Assembly (NCBI RefSeq): GCF_030519475.1 | Contig: NZ_JAUMKD010000004.1 | Span: forward strand, 211,501-275,500 | Length of the DNA: 64,000 nucleotides | Origin: Micromonospora sp. C28SCA-DRY-2 | GTDB taxonomy: Bacteria > Actinomycetota > Actinomycetes > Mycobacteriales > Micromonosporaceae | Direction: 5' to 3' | Shown here: positions 8,239-16,635 of the stretch, piece by piece | Numbering within the stretch: the stretch's first letter is position 1 | Layout of the letters: each line of letters begins with the position of its first letter | Program-made: the position numbers and the translations under genes | The notes under the pieces: generated by a model | Told to the model about the DNA's origin: nothing | The model's database searches: none | The model's input: the letters and a program-made list of their open reading frames with translations, nothing else

Positions 8239-10140
8239 GTGGGGAGGGAAGATTCACACTACCGCCCGGAGTCAGGTGCTGGACGTGGTACGGGCGGATC
8301 TGCTTCAGGCCCCGCCACCGGGCGGTTCCGGGTGCCCGACGCGCACCCGCCGCAGGCACCCGCCGGCCCCGCCGGTCACCCCGCGGAGCGGCCCGCGCCG
8401 CCGCCCTGGCGTCCCGGCGCCGGCGCGCCGCCCGCCGGCGCCGCGCCGGTGCCCCCGCACCCGGGCGTTTCCGGTACGGCCGGCGGCCGCCCGCTGAACG
8501 GCGGCGCCTTCGGCACGGCCGGCGCCCCGCCGCCGCACGCCGCCGGCTCGGCCAGCGTGCCACCGCACGCCTCCGGCTCGGCGCGCGTGTCACCGGCCCC
8601 GGATCTCTTCGGCCCGGCGAGTGGGCCGCCGGCCGCCGCCGTACCCGTGTCGCCGCCGCCCGCCGGTGCGCCGCTGTCCGCCGCGGTGCCTCCCGCGCCG
8701 GCCCGACGCCGGCGGCTGCTGCCGTTGCTGCTCGCCGCGGTGCTGCTGCTCGCGCTGGCCGCCGGGGTGGTCGTGGTCCGTCCCGGCCCGGTGGCGGAGT
8801 GGCTCGGCGACGACAAGGCCGGCGGCCCGGCGAGCGCCCAGCCGGCCGACCCGCCCCCGGTGCCGGTGCTGGCCGCGGCGGACGCGAACGCCCCGCTGCC
8901 CACCCCGGAGGGGGTCTCCGCCGCGCTCGACCCGCTGGTCGGCGCCGCCGCGCTCGGTGACCGGGTCAACGTCTCGGTGGCCGACGTGGCCACCGGCCAG
9001 CCGCTCTTCGGTGCCAACGAGGACGACGGCACCGTGCCCGCCTCGGTGACCAAGCTGGTCACCGCGGTGACCGTGCTCGCCGCGCGCGGTCCCGGCCACC
9101 GCATCCCCACCCGCGCGGTGGCCGGCGCGAGCCCCGGCGAGGTGGTGATCGTCGGCGGCGGCGACCCGACCCTGGCGGTGGACAAGAAGGGCTTCTACCC
9201 GGGCGCGGCCCGGCTGGACGACCTGGCCGCCCAGGTGAAGGCGGCGCTCGGCGGCACCGCGCCGACCCGGGTCACCGTCGACTCCTCGCTCTACTCCGGC
9301 CCGGTCCACGAGCCCGGCTGGGACGACGACATCCCCACCGGCGGCTACGGCGGCGCGATCACCGCGTTGATGACCGACGGCGCGCGCCGGGACGTGCCCC
9401 AGGCCAAGCGGGACCACGACGCCGGCGACCACGGCGCCGAGCGGGTGTCCCAGCCCGACCTGGCCGCCGGCCGCGCCTTCGCCCGGCTGCTCGGCGTGCC
9501 CGCCGACGCGGTCGGTCGCGGCAAGGCGCCGGCCGCGGGGGCCGACGCCACCGCCGGCGCGCCCGGCAGCGAGCTGGGCAAGGTGGAGTCGCTGCCGATG
9601 GTCCGGCTGGTCGACATCATGATCAGCGACAGCGACAACATCGTCGCCGAGGCGCTGGCCCGCCAGGTCGCGCTGGCCCGGAACCAGCCCGCCTCGTTCA
9701 CCAGCGCCGCCGCCGCGATGGACGCCGTGGCGGGCGAGCTGGGCCTGCCCGCCGACGAGCTCTCCCTCGCCGACGGCAGCGGGCTGTCCCGCACCAACCG
9801 GATCAGCCCCTCGCTGCTCACCGACCTGATCACGCTCGCCGGCAACGGCAGCCGTCCCGAGCTGGCCGCGGTCTTCGGCGGCCTGCCGGTCGCCGGCTGG
9901 TCCGGCACGCTGGGCGAGCGCTACGCGGCCGACGGGACGCGGTCCGGGGCGGGCGTGGTCCGGGCCAAGACCGGCACGCTGACCAAGGTGCACGCCATCG
10001 CCGGGCTGGTCACCACCGCCGACGGGCGGCTGCTCACCTTCGCCGTGCTCACCGACGCGGTGCCGCCGGACGGGATGGAGTCCGCCCGGGTGGCGCTGGA
10101 CCGGATCGGCGCCGCGCTGGCCGGCTGCGGCTGCCGCTGA
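8239..10140 (+). CDS. dacB: D-alanyl-D-alanine carboxypeptidase/endopeptidase, PBP4 type
   Basis: 633 residues from a GTG at 8239 preceded by GGAGGAGG. Residues 1-152 are a Pro/Gly/Ala-rich cytosolic tail, unusually long for the family. A membrane anchor (about 153-176) is followed by an extracytoplasmic PBP4 domain. The catalytic motifs are SVTK (Ser269, Lys272), SDN (465-467) and KTG (from Lys577). Enzymes of this family trim or cleave D-Ala crosslinks of peptidoglycan outside the membrane. A single N-terminal anchor replaces the cleavable signal of enteric DacB. The disordered tail suggests a cytosolic partner or regulation, which is inference only. Confidence 0.92.
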   Translation: MGREDSHYRPESGAGRGTGGSASGPATGRFRVPDAHPPQAPAGPAGHPAERPAPPPWRPGAGAPPAGAAPVPPHPGVSGTAGGRPLNGGAFGTAGAPPPHAAGSASVPPHASGSARVSPAPDLFGPASGPPAAAVPVSPPPAGAPLSAAVPPAPARRRRLLPLLLAAVLLLALAAGVVVVRPGPVAEWLGDDKAGGPASAQPADPPPVPVLAAADANAPLPTPEGVSAALDPLVGAAALGDRVNVSVADVATGQPLFGANEDDGTVPASVTKLVTAVTVLAARGPGHRIPTRAVAGASPGEVVIVGGGDPTLAVDKKGFYPGAARLDDLAAQVKAALGGTAPTRVTVDSSLYSGPVHEPGWDDDIPTGGYGGAITALMTDGARRDVPQAKRDHDAGDHGAERVSQPDLAAGRAFARLLGVPADAVGRGKAPAAGADATAGAPGSELGKVESLPMVRLVDIMISDSDNIVAEALARQVALARNQPASFTSAAAAMDAVAGELGLPADELSLADGSGLSRTNRISPSLLTDLITLAGNGSRPELAAVFGGLPVAGWSGTLGERYAADGTRSGAGVVRAKTGTLTKVHAIAGLVTTADGRLLTFAVLTDAVPPDGMESARVALDRIGAALAGCGCR

Positions 10141-10301
10141 CCCCGCCGGCCCGGCGGGCTGGACCGCGTCCCGAGGCCGGGCTGCGCCGACGTCACGAGG
10201 GTGCCCTCGGGCCCGCCAGGCGGGCGCCCCGTCGGCGCGACCGGCGTCGATCGCCGTCGCGAGCCCGGGCCGGGGTGTTCCGGCGCGGGTACGGTGGGTG
10301 C

Positions 10302-11372
10302 ATGGCGCAGTTCGTGGACTGGGATCTGGCCGCCGCGACCGCGGGGGCCCTGGGCAAGTCGGGCCCTCGGGTGTCGTACGCGGAGGCCACCGACGTGGTC
10401 GCCGACCTGCGGCGGCTCACCGAGGAGGCGGCCGGGCACGTCGCCGACTACACCGGCCTGCGCCCACAGGTGTCCCACCCGCCGGTGCGGGTGGTCGACC
10501 GGCGGGACTGGGCGGCGACCAACATCGCCGGGCTGCGCGAGGTGATCAGCCCCCTGGTCAGCCGGCTCTCCGGCGACAAGCAACCCGGCCCGCTGACCGA
10601 GGCCATCGGCTCCCGGCTGACCGGCGTGCAGGCCGGCACCGTGCTGGCCTACCTCTCCGGCCGGGTGCTCGGCCAGTACGAGGTCTTCTCCGCCGACCCG
10701 GGGCAGCTGCTGCTGGTCGCGCCGAACATCGTCGAGGTGGAGCGCAAACTCGGCGCCGACCCGCGCGACTTCCGGCTCTGGGTCTGCCTGCACGAGGTGA
10801 CCCACCGCACCCAGTTCACCGCCGTGCCGTGGATGCGCGGCTACTTCCTGGGCGAGGTGCAGGCGTTCGTCGACGCCTCGTCCGGCGGCGGCGAGCACCT
10901 GCTGGAGCGGCTGCGCCGGGGCGTGGCCACGCTCTCGGAGGCGATCCGCGACCCGGAGAGCCGCACCAGCGTGCTGGACCTCGTCCAGACGCCCGCCCAG
11001 CGGGCCGTGCTGGACCGGCTCACCGCGCTGATGACCCTGCTCGAAGGGCACGCCGAGTTCGTGATGGACGGGGTGGGGCCGCAGGTGATCCCGAGCGTCG
11101 AGCGGATCCGGGCGGCGTTCAACCGGCGCCGCGAGTCCGGCAACCCGCTGGAGAAGGCGATCCGCCGGCTGCTCGGCGTCGACGTCAAGATGCGCCAGTA
11201 CGCCGAGGGTCGCAAGTTCGTGCACGGCGTGGTGGAGCGGGTCGGGATGGCCGGCTTCAACAAGGTCTTCGACTCGCCGCTCACCCTGCCCCGGCTGGAG
11301 GAGCTCGGCGACCCGGACGCCTGGGTGGCCCGGGTGCACGGGCCGGTGGGCCCGGTGCCGGTCGTCGGCTGA
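10302..11372 (+). CDS. DUF2342-family putative zinc metalloprotease
   Basis: 356 residues from ATG 10302. The motif HEVTH (164-168) followed by RTQF is an HExxH zinc site typical of this actinobacterial family, sometimes labelled coenzyme F420 biosynthesis-associated; no substrate is known to me. The C-terminal part is helical and charged with no signal peptide, so it should be cytosolic. It lies between dacB and tilS as in mycobacteria (Rv3626c position, from memory). A TACGGT hexamer starts 12 nt before the ATG with no Shine-Dalgarno sequence, so the mRNA may be leaderless. The intergenic stretch before it also holds a short CCCGCC/GGCGGG hairpin just after dacB. Confidence 0.85.
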   Translation: MAQFVDWDLAAATAGALGKSGPRVSYAEATDVVADLRRLTEEAAGHVADYTGLRPQVSHPPVRVVDRRDWAATNIAGLREVISPLVSRLSGDKQPGPLTEAIGSRLTGVQAGTVLAYLSGRVLGQYEVFSADPGQLLLVAPNIVEVERKLGADPRDFRLWVCLHEVTHRTQFTAVPWMRGYFLGEVQAFVDASSGGGEHLLERLRRGVATLSEAIRDPESRTSVLDLVQTPAQRAVLDRLTALMTLLEGHAEFVMDGVGPQVIPSVERIRAAFNRRRESGNPLEKAIRRLLGVDVKMRQYAEGRKFVHGVVERVGMAGFNKVFDSPLTLPRLEELGDPDAWVARVHGPVGPVPVVG

Positions 11373-11382
11373 CCGTCGGGCC

Positions 11383-12372
11383 GTGGCCGCGCTCGCCCCG
11401 CCGGTCGCCGCGCTCCGGGTCGCGGTGCGTCGCGCGCTGGTCGGCCTGCCGCCCGGGCCGGTGCTGGTCGCCTGCTCCGGCGGTGCCGACTCGCTCGCGC
11501 TGGCCGCGGCCACCGTCTTCGTGGCGCCCCGGCTGGGCCGGCCGGCCGGTCTGGTGACCGTCGACCACGGCCTGCAGGACGGCTCCGCGCAGCGGGCCGC
11601 GGGAGTGGCGGCCTGGGCGCGGGACGTCGGATTCGCCCCGGTGGAGGCGGTCCGGGTCGAGGTGGCCGGCCGTCCCGGCGGGCCGGAGGCGGCCGCCCGG
11701 GAGGCCCGCTACCAGGCGTTGGCCGAGGTGGCCCGGCGGCACCGGGCGGCGGCGGTGCTGACCGGGCACACCCGGGACGACCAGGCCGAGACGGTGCTGC
11801 TCGCGCTCGCCCGGGGCGCCGGGCCGCGCGGGCTGGCCGGGATGCCGGCCCGCCGGGACCTGGCCGGGGTGCCGCTGCTGCGCCCGCTGCTGGAGGTCAG
11901 CCGGGAGCAGACCCGCAAGGCGTGCGCGGTGCTCGGGTTGACCCCGTGGGAGGACCCGCACAACGCCGACCCCTCGTACGCCCGGGCCCGGGTCCGCGCC
12001 GACGTGCTGCCGGCGCTGGTGCGGGCGCTCGGGCCGGGGGTGCTGGAGAACCTGGCCCGGACCGCCCGGCTGGTGGCGGCGGACAATGCCGCGCTCGACG
12101 ACCTGGCCGCCACCGCGCTCGACGCGGTCCGCCACCCCGACGGCGGGCTGTCGGTCGCGGCGCTGGCCGACCTGGCGCCCGCGGTGCGCGGCCGCGTGCT
12201 GCACGCCTGGGCCCGCGAACTGGGCGCCCCGCCGGCCGCGCTGTCGCACCGGCACGTGACCGCCCTCGACACGCTGGTCACCGGCTGGCGCGGGCAGGGC
12301 GCCGCGCACCTGCCCGGCGGCCTGCGGGTGATCCGCCGCGACGGCCGGCTGGCCCGGATCGGCGGAGCCTGA
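11383..12372 (+). CDS. tilS: tRNA(Ile)-lysidine synthetase
   Basis: 329 residues from a GTG at 11383, ten bases after the preceding stop, so probably co-transcribed with the DUF2342 gene. The N-terminal PP-loop SGGADS (residues 32-37) is the ATP-binding signature. GHTRDDQAETVLL and the R-G-A-G...L.GM region match TilS. The enzyme converts C34 of the CAU tRNA-Ile to lysidine so that it reads AUA codons. The length fits short actinobacterial TilS proteins that lack the large C-terminal domain of the E. coli enzyme. Confidence 0.93.
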   Translation: MAALAPPVAALRVAVRRALVGLPPGPVLVACSGGADSLALAAATVFVAPRLGRPAGLVTVDHGLQDGSAQRAAGVAAWARDVGFAPVEAVRVEVAGRPGGPEAAAREARYQALAEVARRHRAAAVLTGHTRDDQAETVLLALARGAGPRGLAGMPARRDLAGVPLLRPLLEVSREQTRKACAVLGLTPWEDPHNADPSYARARVRADVLPALVRALGPGVLENLARTARLVAADNAALDDLAATALDAVRHPDGGLSVAALADLAPAVRGRVLHAWARELGAPPAALSHRHVTALDTLVTGWRGQGAAHLPGGLRVIRRDGRLARIGGA

Positions 12373-12510
12373 GGACGGCTGTGCCACGGTGACCGCCGCG
12401 AGGCGAGCGCCGCGCCGGCTCGGTGTGCGGTCCGGGGCCCGGGTCCGCCGGACCGGCGGCGACCGAGGGCGCCGGCCCGCCGACCCCACGGCCACCGGCG
12501 GCGGCGTCGG

Positions 12511-12601
12511 ATCGACGATCAGCGGGGGCGCGGGCACTGCCGCATCGACGACCACCGCGGGCGCGGGACGCCCCCGCATCGACGATCACCGGGTGCGCGG
12601 G
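12511..12601. repeat. Three 24-bp direct repeats spaced 33-34 bp, upstream of ggt
   Basis: Near-identical units begin at 12511, 12544 and 12578. Each starts ATCGACGA and ends GCGCGGG. They fill the second half of the 257-bp gap between tilS and the gamma-glutamyltransferase gene, ending 29 bp before its start. The spacing of about three helical turns would suit cooperative protein binding, but no regulator is known. The first half of the gap shows no gene. Confidence 0.7.
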
Positions 12602-12629
12602 CCGCGCCGGGAGGCGGTAGACATGGCGC

Positions 12630-14273
12630 ATGGCGTACCCCCGATATCCCCTCTACGCCCCGCACGGCGCGGTGGCGACCAGCCACCCGCTGGCCGCGGC
12701 GGCCGGCCTGGCCGTGCTGCGGCGCGGGGGCACCGCGGTCGACGCGGCGCTGGCCACCGCGATCACCCTGACCGTGGTGCAGCCCCCGTCCAACGACATC
12801 GGCGGTGACCTGTTCGCCCTGGTCTGGGACGGGGAGCGGCTGCACGGGCTGAACGCCTCCGGCCGGTCGCCCGCGGCGCTGACCCTGGCGGCGGTGCGGG
12901 CCGCGACCGGCGGCCGGGGCGCGGCGCCGGTGGCCGCGCTCGGCGGCGCCCAGCAGGCCGGACCGGCCCTGCCCGCCCGGGGCTGGCTGCCGGTGACCGT
13001 CCCCGGCGTGCCGGCCGGCTGGCGGGACCTGCACGACCGGTTCGGCCGGCTGCCCTTCGCCGACCTCTTCACCGACGCCGTCGGGTACGCCGAGCACGGC
13101 CACCCGGTCTCCGCCGGGGTGGCCGCGGCCTGGGCCCGCGGGGTGGCCGCGCACGCCGAGCTGACCGGGCCCGAGTACGCCGAGTTCGACCGGGTGTTCG
13201 CGCCCGGTGGCCGGGCGCCGCGGCCGGGGGAGCGGTGGCGCAACCCGGACGCGGCGCGGACCCTGCGCCGGATCGCCGAGACCGGAGCCGAGGACTTCTA
13301 CCGGGGCGCGACAGCCGACGCGCTGGCCCGGCACGCCGCCCGGACCGGTGGCCTGCTCACCGGCGACGACCTGGCCGGGCACACCTCCAGCTGGGTGGAC
13401 CCGGTGCCGGTGCGCTACCGGGGTCACCAGGTGTGGGAGTTGCCGCCGAACGGGCAGGGCCTGGCCGCGCTGCTCGCGCTCGGCCTGCTGGACGGGCTGG
13501 ACCTGGCCGGCGTGCCGCTGGCGGAACGCGTGCACCGGCAGATCGAGGCGGTGAAGCTCGGTTTCGCCGACGCGCACGCGCACGTCGCCGACCCGGACCG
13601 GGTGCCGGTACCGACCGAGGCGCTGCTCTCGCCCGGCTACCTGGCCGCCCGCCGAGCCCTGATCACCGACCGCGCCGGCGACCCGGTGGCCGGCGAACCG
13701 GAGCGCGGCGGCACCGTCTACCTCTGCACGGCCGACGCCAACGGGATGATGGTGAGCCTCATCCAGTCGACCTACCTGGCGTTCGGCTCGCACGTGGTGC
13801 TGCCCGGGCACGGCTTCGCGTTGCAGAACCGGGGCCTCGGCTTCCGCCTGGACCCGGCGCACCCGAACGTGGTGGGCCCGGGCAAGCGGCCGTACCACAC
13901 GATCATCCCGGGCTTCCTGACCCGCGACGGCGAGCCGGTCGGGCCGTTCGGCGTGATGGGCGGGCACATGCAGCCGCAGGGGCACGTCCAGCTCGTCTCG
14001 GCCACCCTCGACGCCGGGCTCGACCCGCAGGCGGCGCTGGACGCGCCGCGCTGGTACTGGCACGCCGGCCGGTCGCTGCTGGTCGAGCCGGAGCTGGTCG
14101 GCACGGCGCAGGGGCGGGCGGTGGTGGACGAGCTGCGGGCCCGCGGCCACGAGATCACCGTCGCGGCGGAGCCGGCCGTCTTCGGGTACGGGCAGGCGAT
14201 CTGGCGGACCACCGACGGCGGCTACGTGGCCGGGTCGGAGTCCCGGGTCGACGGCGGGATGGGCGGCTTCTGA
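12630..14273 (+). CDS. Gamma-glutamyltransferase family protein (Ntn hydrolase)
   Basis: 547 residues from ATG 12630, without a signal peptide, so apparently cytosolic, unlike the secreted GGT of enteric bacteria. The N-terminus (HGAVATSHPLAAAAGLAVL, then GGTAVDAA) is the GGT opening. Thr362 in GGTVYLC is the likely autocatalytic cleavage site and nucleophile, equivalent to the TTH of classical GGT. The downstream stretches GHGFALQNRG and GVMGGHMQPQGH are also family hallmarks. It would cleave gamma-glutamyl bonds (glutathione-like, poly-Glu or acylated substrates); the real substrate is open. Together with the regulator behind it, it is an insertion between tilS and hpt relative to mycobacteria. 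Confidence 0.88.
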   Translation: MAYPRYPLYAPHGAVATSHPLAAAAGLAVLRRGGTAVDAALATAITLTVVQPPSNDIGGDLFALVWDGERLHGLNASGRSPAALTLAAVRAATGGRGAAPVAALGGAQQAGPALPARGWLPVTVPGVPAGWRDLHDRFGRLPFADLFTDAVGYAEHGHPVSAGVAAAWARGVAAHAELTGPEYAEFDRVFAPGGRAPRPGERWRNPDAARTLRRIAETGAEDFYRGATADALARHAARTGGLLTGDDLAGHTSSWVDPVPVRYRGHQVWELPPNGQGLAALLALGLLDGLDLAGVPLAERVHRQIEAVKLGFADAHAHVADPDRVPVPTEALLSPGYLAARRALITDRAGDPVAGEPERGGTVYLCTADANGMMVSLIQSTYLAFGSHVVLPGHGFALQNRGLGFRLDPAHPNVVGPGKRPYHTIIPGFLTRDGEPVGPFGVMGGHMQPQGHVQLVSATLDAGLDPQAALDAPRWYWHAGRSLLVEPELVGTAQGRAVVDELRARGHEITVAAEPAVFGYGQAIWRTTDGGYVAGSESRVDGGMGGF

Positions 14274-14279
14274 CCGCGC

Positions 14280-15242
14280 TCAGCCGGCGTGGGCGCGATC
14301 CCGGAAGGTGGTCCGGTAGCTGTGCGGGGTGGCGCCCACCCGGCGGGCGAAGTGGTGCCGGAGGGTGGCGGAGTCGCCGAACCCGGACCGGTCGGCTACG
14401 TCCTCCACGCTCAGCCGGGTCTCCTCCAGCAGGCGACGGGCCAGCAGCACCCGCTGGTTGGTCAGCCAGTCGTGCGGGGTGGTGCCGGTCTCGGCGCGGA
14501 ACCGGCGGGCGAAGGTACGCGGGGCCATGCCGGCCCGGGCGGCGATCTCGTCGACCGTCACCGGCCGGTCCAGGTGCCCCATCAGCCACTCCAGCACCGG
14601 CTCCAGGGTGGGTGCCTCGGGCGCCTTGGGGATCGGGGCCTCGACGTACTGCGACTGGCCGCCGTCGCGGTGCGGCGGGACGACCATCCGGCGGGCCAGC
14701 CGGGTGGCCATGGCGGAGCCGTGCTCCTGGCGTACCAGGTGCAGGCAGGCGTCGATGCCGGCCGCGGTGCCGGCGCTGGTGAGCAGCGGGCCGTCCTGCA
14801 CGTAGAGCGAGTTGCAGTGGACCCGGGCGGCCGGGTGGCGGCGCTGCAGCTCGTCGACGTACTTCCAGTGGGTGGTGCAGTCGCGGCCGTCGAGCAGGCC
14901 GGCCTCGCCGAGCAGGAACGCCCCCGAGCAGACGCTGAGCAGGTAGGCGCCCCGGTCGGCGGCCCGGCGCAGCGCGTCGAGCACCGCCGGCGGCACGTTC
15001 GTGCCGTGCCGGTGGGCGGGTACGGCGACCAGGTCGGCCTCGTCGACCGGGCCCAGGTCGGCGTGCGGCACCAGCTGGAACCCGGAGGCGGTGGAGATCG
15101 TCGCGCCGTCCGGGCTGCACACCTGGAAGCGGTAATCGGGGAAGCCGTCGGCGGTGCGGTCGGTGCCGAAGACCTCGGCCAGGACGCCCAACTCGAACGC
15201 GGCGACCCCGTCGAGGGCGAGGACGGCGACGGTACGCAGCAT
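14280..15242 (-). CDS. GlxA-family transcriptional regulator (DJ-1/PfpI domain + AraC HTH)
   Basis: 320 residues from ATG 15242. Residues 1-190 form a DJ-1/PfpI-like sensor domain with the nucleophile-elbow motif SVCSGAFLLGEAGLL; residues about 220-318 are an AraC-type DNA-binding domain with two helix-turn-helices. Relatives sense small amine or amide metabolites, but the ligand cannot be read from sequence. It converges with the gamma-glutamyltransferase gene (stops 6 bp apart) and diverges from a 45-codon gene, its most likely target. Clear GTGGCA repeats lie just upstream. Confidence 0.9.
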   Translation of the reverse strand: MLRTVAVLALDGVAAFELGVLAEVFGTDRTADGFPDYRFQVCSPDGATISTASGFQLVPHADLGPVDEADLVAVPAHRHGTNVPPAVLDALRRAADRGAYLLSVCSGAFLLGEAGLLDGRDCTTHWKYVDELQRRHPAARVHCNSLYVQDGPLLTSAGTAAGIDACLHLVRQEHGSAMATRLARRMVVPPHRDGGQSQYVEAPIPKAPEAPTLEPVLEWLMGHLDRPVTVDEIAARAGMAPRTFARRFRAETGTTPHDWLTNQRVLLARRLLEETRLSVEDVADRSGFGDSATLRHHFARRVGATPHSYRTTFRDRAHAG

Positions 15243-15263
15243 GTGACGAGGGTAACCCCGGAG

Positions 15264-15300
15264 GTGGCAGGAAATCGAGCCTGGGTGGCATTCCTGCCAC
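15264..15300. promoter_or_regulatory. Candidate operator: GTGGCA direct and inverted repeats upstream of the GlxA-type regulator
   Basis: GTGGCA occurs at 15264 and 15285 (21 bp apart, two helical turns) and inverted as TGCCAC at 15295. The outer pair extends to a perfect 10-bp inverted repeat, GTGGCAGGAA (15264-15273) with TTCCTGCCAC (15291-15300). Tandem half-sites two turns apart are the usual target of AraC-family dimers, so self-regulation is likely. The assignment to this regulator rests on position only. Confidence 0.5.
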
Positions 15301-15392
15301 TGTCCGGCCCGGACGGACGGGCGGAGACTGGGTGCAGTCCGGTGCGCACCGGCGGCGAAACCGACAGCAACCGTGTGAAAGCGAGCGCCGCC

Positions 15393-15530
15393 ATGGAGTT
15401 CCTGTTCTTCCTCCTCTTCCTCGTCCTCCTCGCCGTGGCCTCGGCGGCCGGCCTGACCGCCGACACCCGGGACTCGGCCGACTGGAAGCCCACCGACGGG
15501 GGCCGCCGCTGGCGGTCCGGTACCTGCTGA
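15393..15530 (+). CDS. 45-residue membrane miniprotein
   Basis: ATG 15393 to TGA 15530. Residues 3-20 are a strongly hydrophobic helix (FLFFLLFLVLLAVASAA), followed by a polar tail with two tryptophans and several arginines. The phenylalanine-rich AT-richer codons in this GC-rich sequence argue for selection on a real helix. It is divergent from the GlxA-type gene and 100 bp before hpt. Function unknown. No strong Shine-Dalgarno sequence is visible (GAAAGCGAGC lies about 12 bases upstream). Confidence 0.5.
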   Translation: MEFLFFLLFLVLLAVASAAGLTADTRDSADWKPTDGGRRWRSGTC

Positions 15531-15630
15531 GGTGATTGGTCAACTTTGCGGGAAAAATCCTGGGCGGGACCGCGCCAAAAGGGGCGGCCCCGCCGACGGG
15601 GGCCGTCCGGCGTACGGCAGGCTAGGGGTC

Positions 15631-16206
15631 ATGGCTGACGGCTCCTGGTACGACGCCGACATCGACCACGTGATCATCTCCGAGGCGCAGATCCGCGAGA
15701 AGACCGCGGAACTGGCCAAGCAGGTTTCGGCGGACTACGCCCACGTCGAGGACGGACTCCTGCTCGTCTGCGTGCTCAAGGGCGCGGTCATGTTCATGGC
15801 CGACTTCGCCCGGGCGCTGGGCCGGCAGGGGCCCCCCGCCGAACTCGACTTCATGGCCATCTCCTCCTACGGCCAGGGCACCACCTCCTCCGGGGTGGTC
15901 CGCATCCTCAAGGACCTGGACCGGGACATCGCCGGCCGGCACGTGGTCGTGGTAGAGGACATCGTCGACTCCGGGCTCACCCTCTCCTGGCTGCTGCGCT
16001 ACCTGGAGTCGCGCTCCGCGGCCAGCGTCGAGGTGGTCGCCCTGTTCCGTAAGCCGGACGCGGTCAAGGTGCCGGTCCCGGTGAAGTACGTCGGCTTCGA
16101 CATCCCGACCGAGTTCGTCGTCGGCTACGGCCTCGACTTCGCCGAGCGCTACCGCGAGCTGCCCTACGTCGGCGTGCTCAAGCCGGAGGTCTACGCCCGC
16201 TCCTGA
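15631..16206 (+). CDS. hpt: Hypoxanthine (guanine) phosphoribosyltransferase
   Basis: 191 residues from ATG 15631 (MADGSWYDADIDHVIISE). The PRPP-binding loop VVVVEDIVDSGLTL and the upstream LVCVLKGAVMFMADF are diagnostic of type I purine phosphoribosyltransferases. It salvages hypoxanthine and guanine to IMP and GMP using PRPP in the cytosol. An upstream in-frame extension has no start with ribosome-binding support and is not conserved in character. It precedes ftsH as in other actinobacteria, but a 429-bp gap suggests ftsH has its own promoter. Confidence 0.95.
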   Translation: MADGSWYDADIDHVIISEAQIREKTAELAKQVSADYAHVEDGLLLVCVLKGAVMFMADFARALGRQGPPAELDFMAISSYGQGTTSSGVVRILKDLDRDIAGRHVVVVEDIVDSGLTLSWLLRYLESRSAASVEVVALFRKPDAVKVPVPVKYVGFDIPTEFVVGYGLDFAERYRELPYVGVLKPEVYARS

Positions 16207-16635
16207 GCGCGGCTCGTATCGGCGCGCGTCGAGCGGACGTTCAGCGGACTCCCAGCCGATGCGACTACCGTGGATGCCGGTGGCGCGGAGGCAGCTCCGC
16301 TCCCGGCCCCTCGACCGCGTGACCGGGCGATCGGGGTGGCCGGGTCGGACTCCCCGCCACGCCGGCCATCGTCCGGGCCCCGGTGGGCGTGGGACACGGG
16401 CTGGCGAGCCGCGCCGTGGGCGCTTCGTCGATCTCGATGAGGCGCGACTGCGGGGCTCGCAAGCTCACTTCTCGCGCGCACGGTGTACCGTCGAATGACC
16501 GCGGCGCGGCAGATTAGCGCCTCGGGGTCGCGGCCGGCCCGCACGGCGGCCCGGCGCCGCCCCAGGCGGCGACACCATTCAGACGGTCAGGACGTCGATC
16601 AGGAGGATGCGGGCGTCTCGGCGCTCGACAACAGC
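16207..16635. other. Intergenic region hpt-ftsH, no gene seen
   Basis: 429 bp with no convincing coding sequence or RNA gene. The end of the stretch is open in the ftsH frame, but it is Arg-rich and lacks a supported start. AGGAGG at about 16605 lies 27 bases before the ftsH ATG, too far for a normal ribosome-binding site. Probably ftsH promoter and leader. Confidence 0.5.

Noticed and set aside
16483..16635. N-terminal extension of FtsH
   Set aside because: Arg-rich, no ribosome-binding site at plausible distance, and FtsH of relatives begins at MERTRFF.
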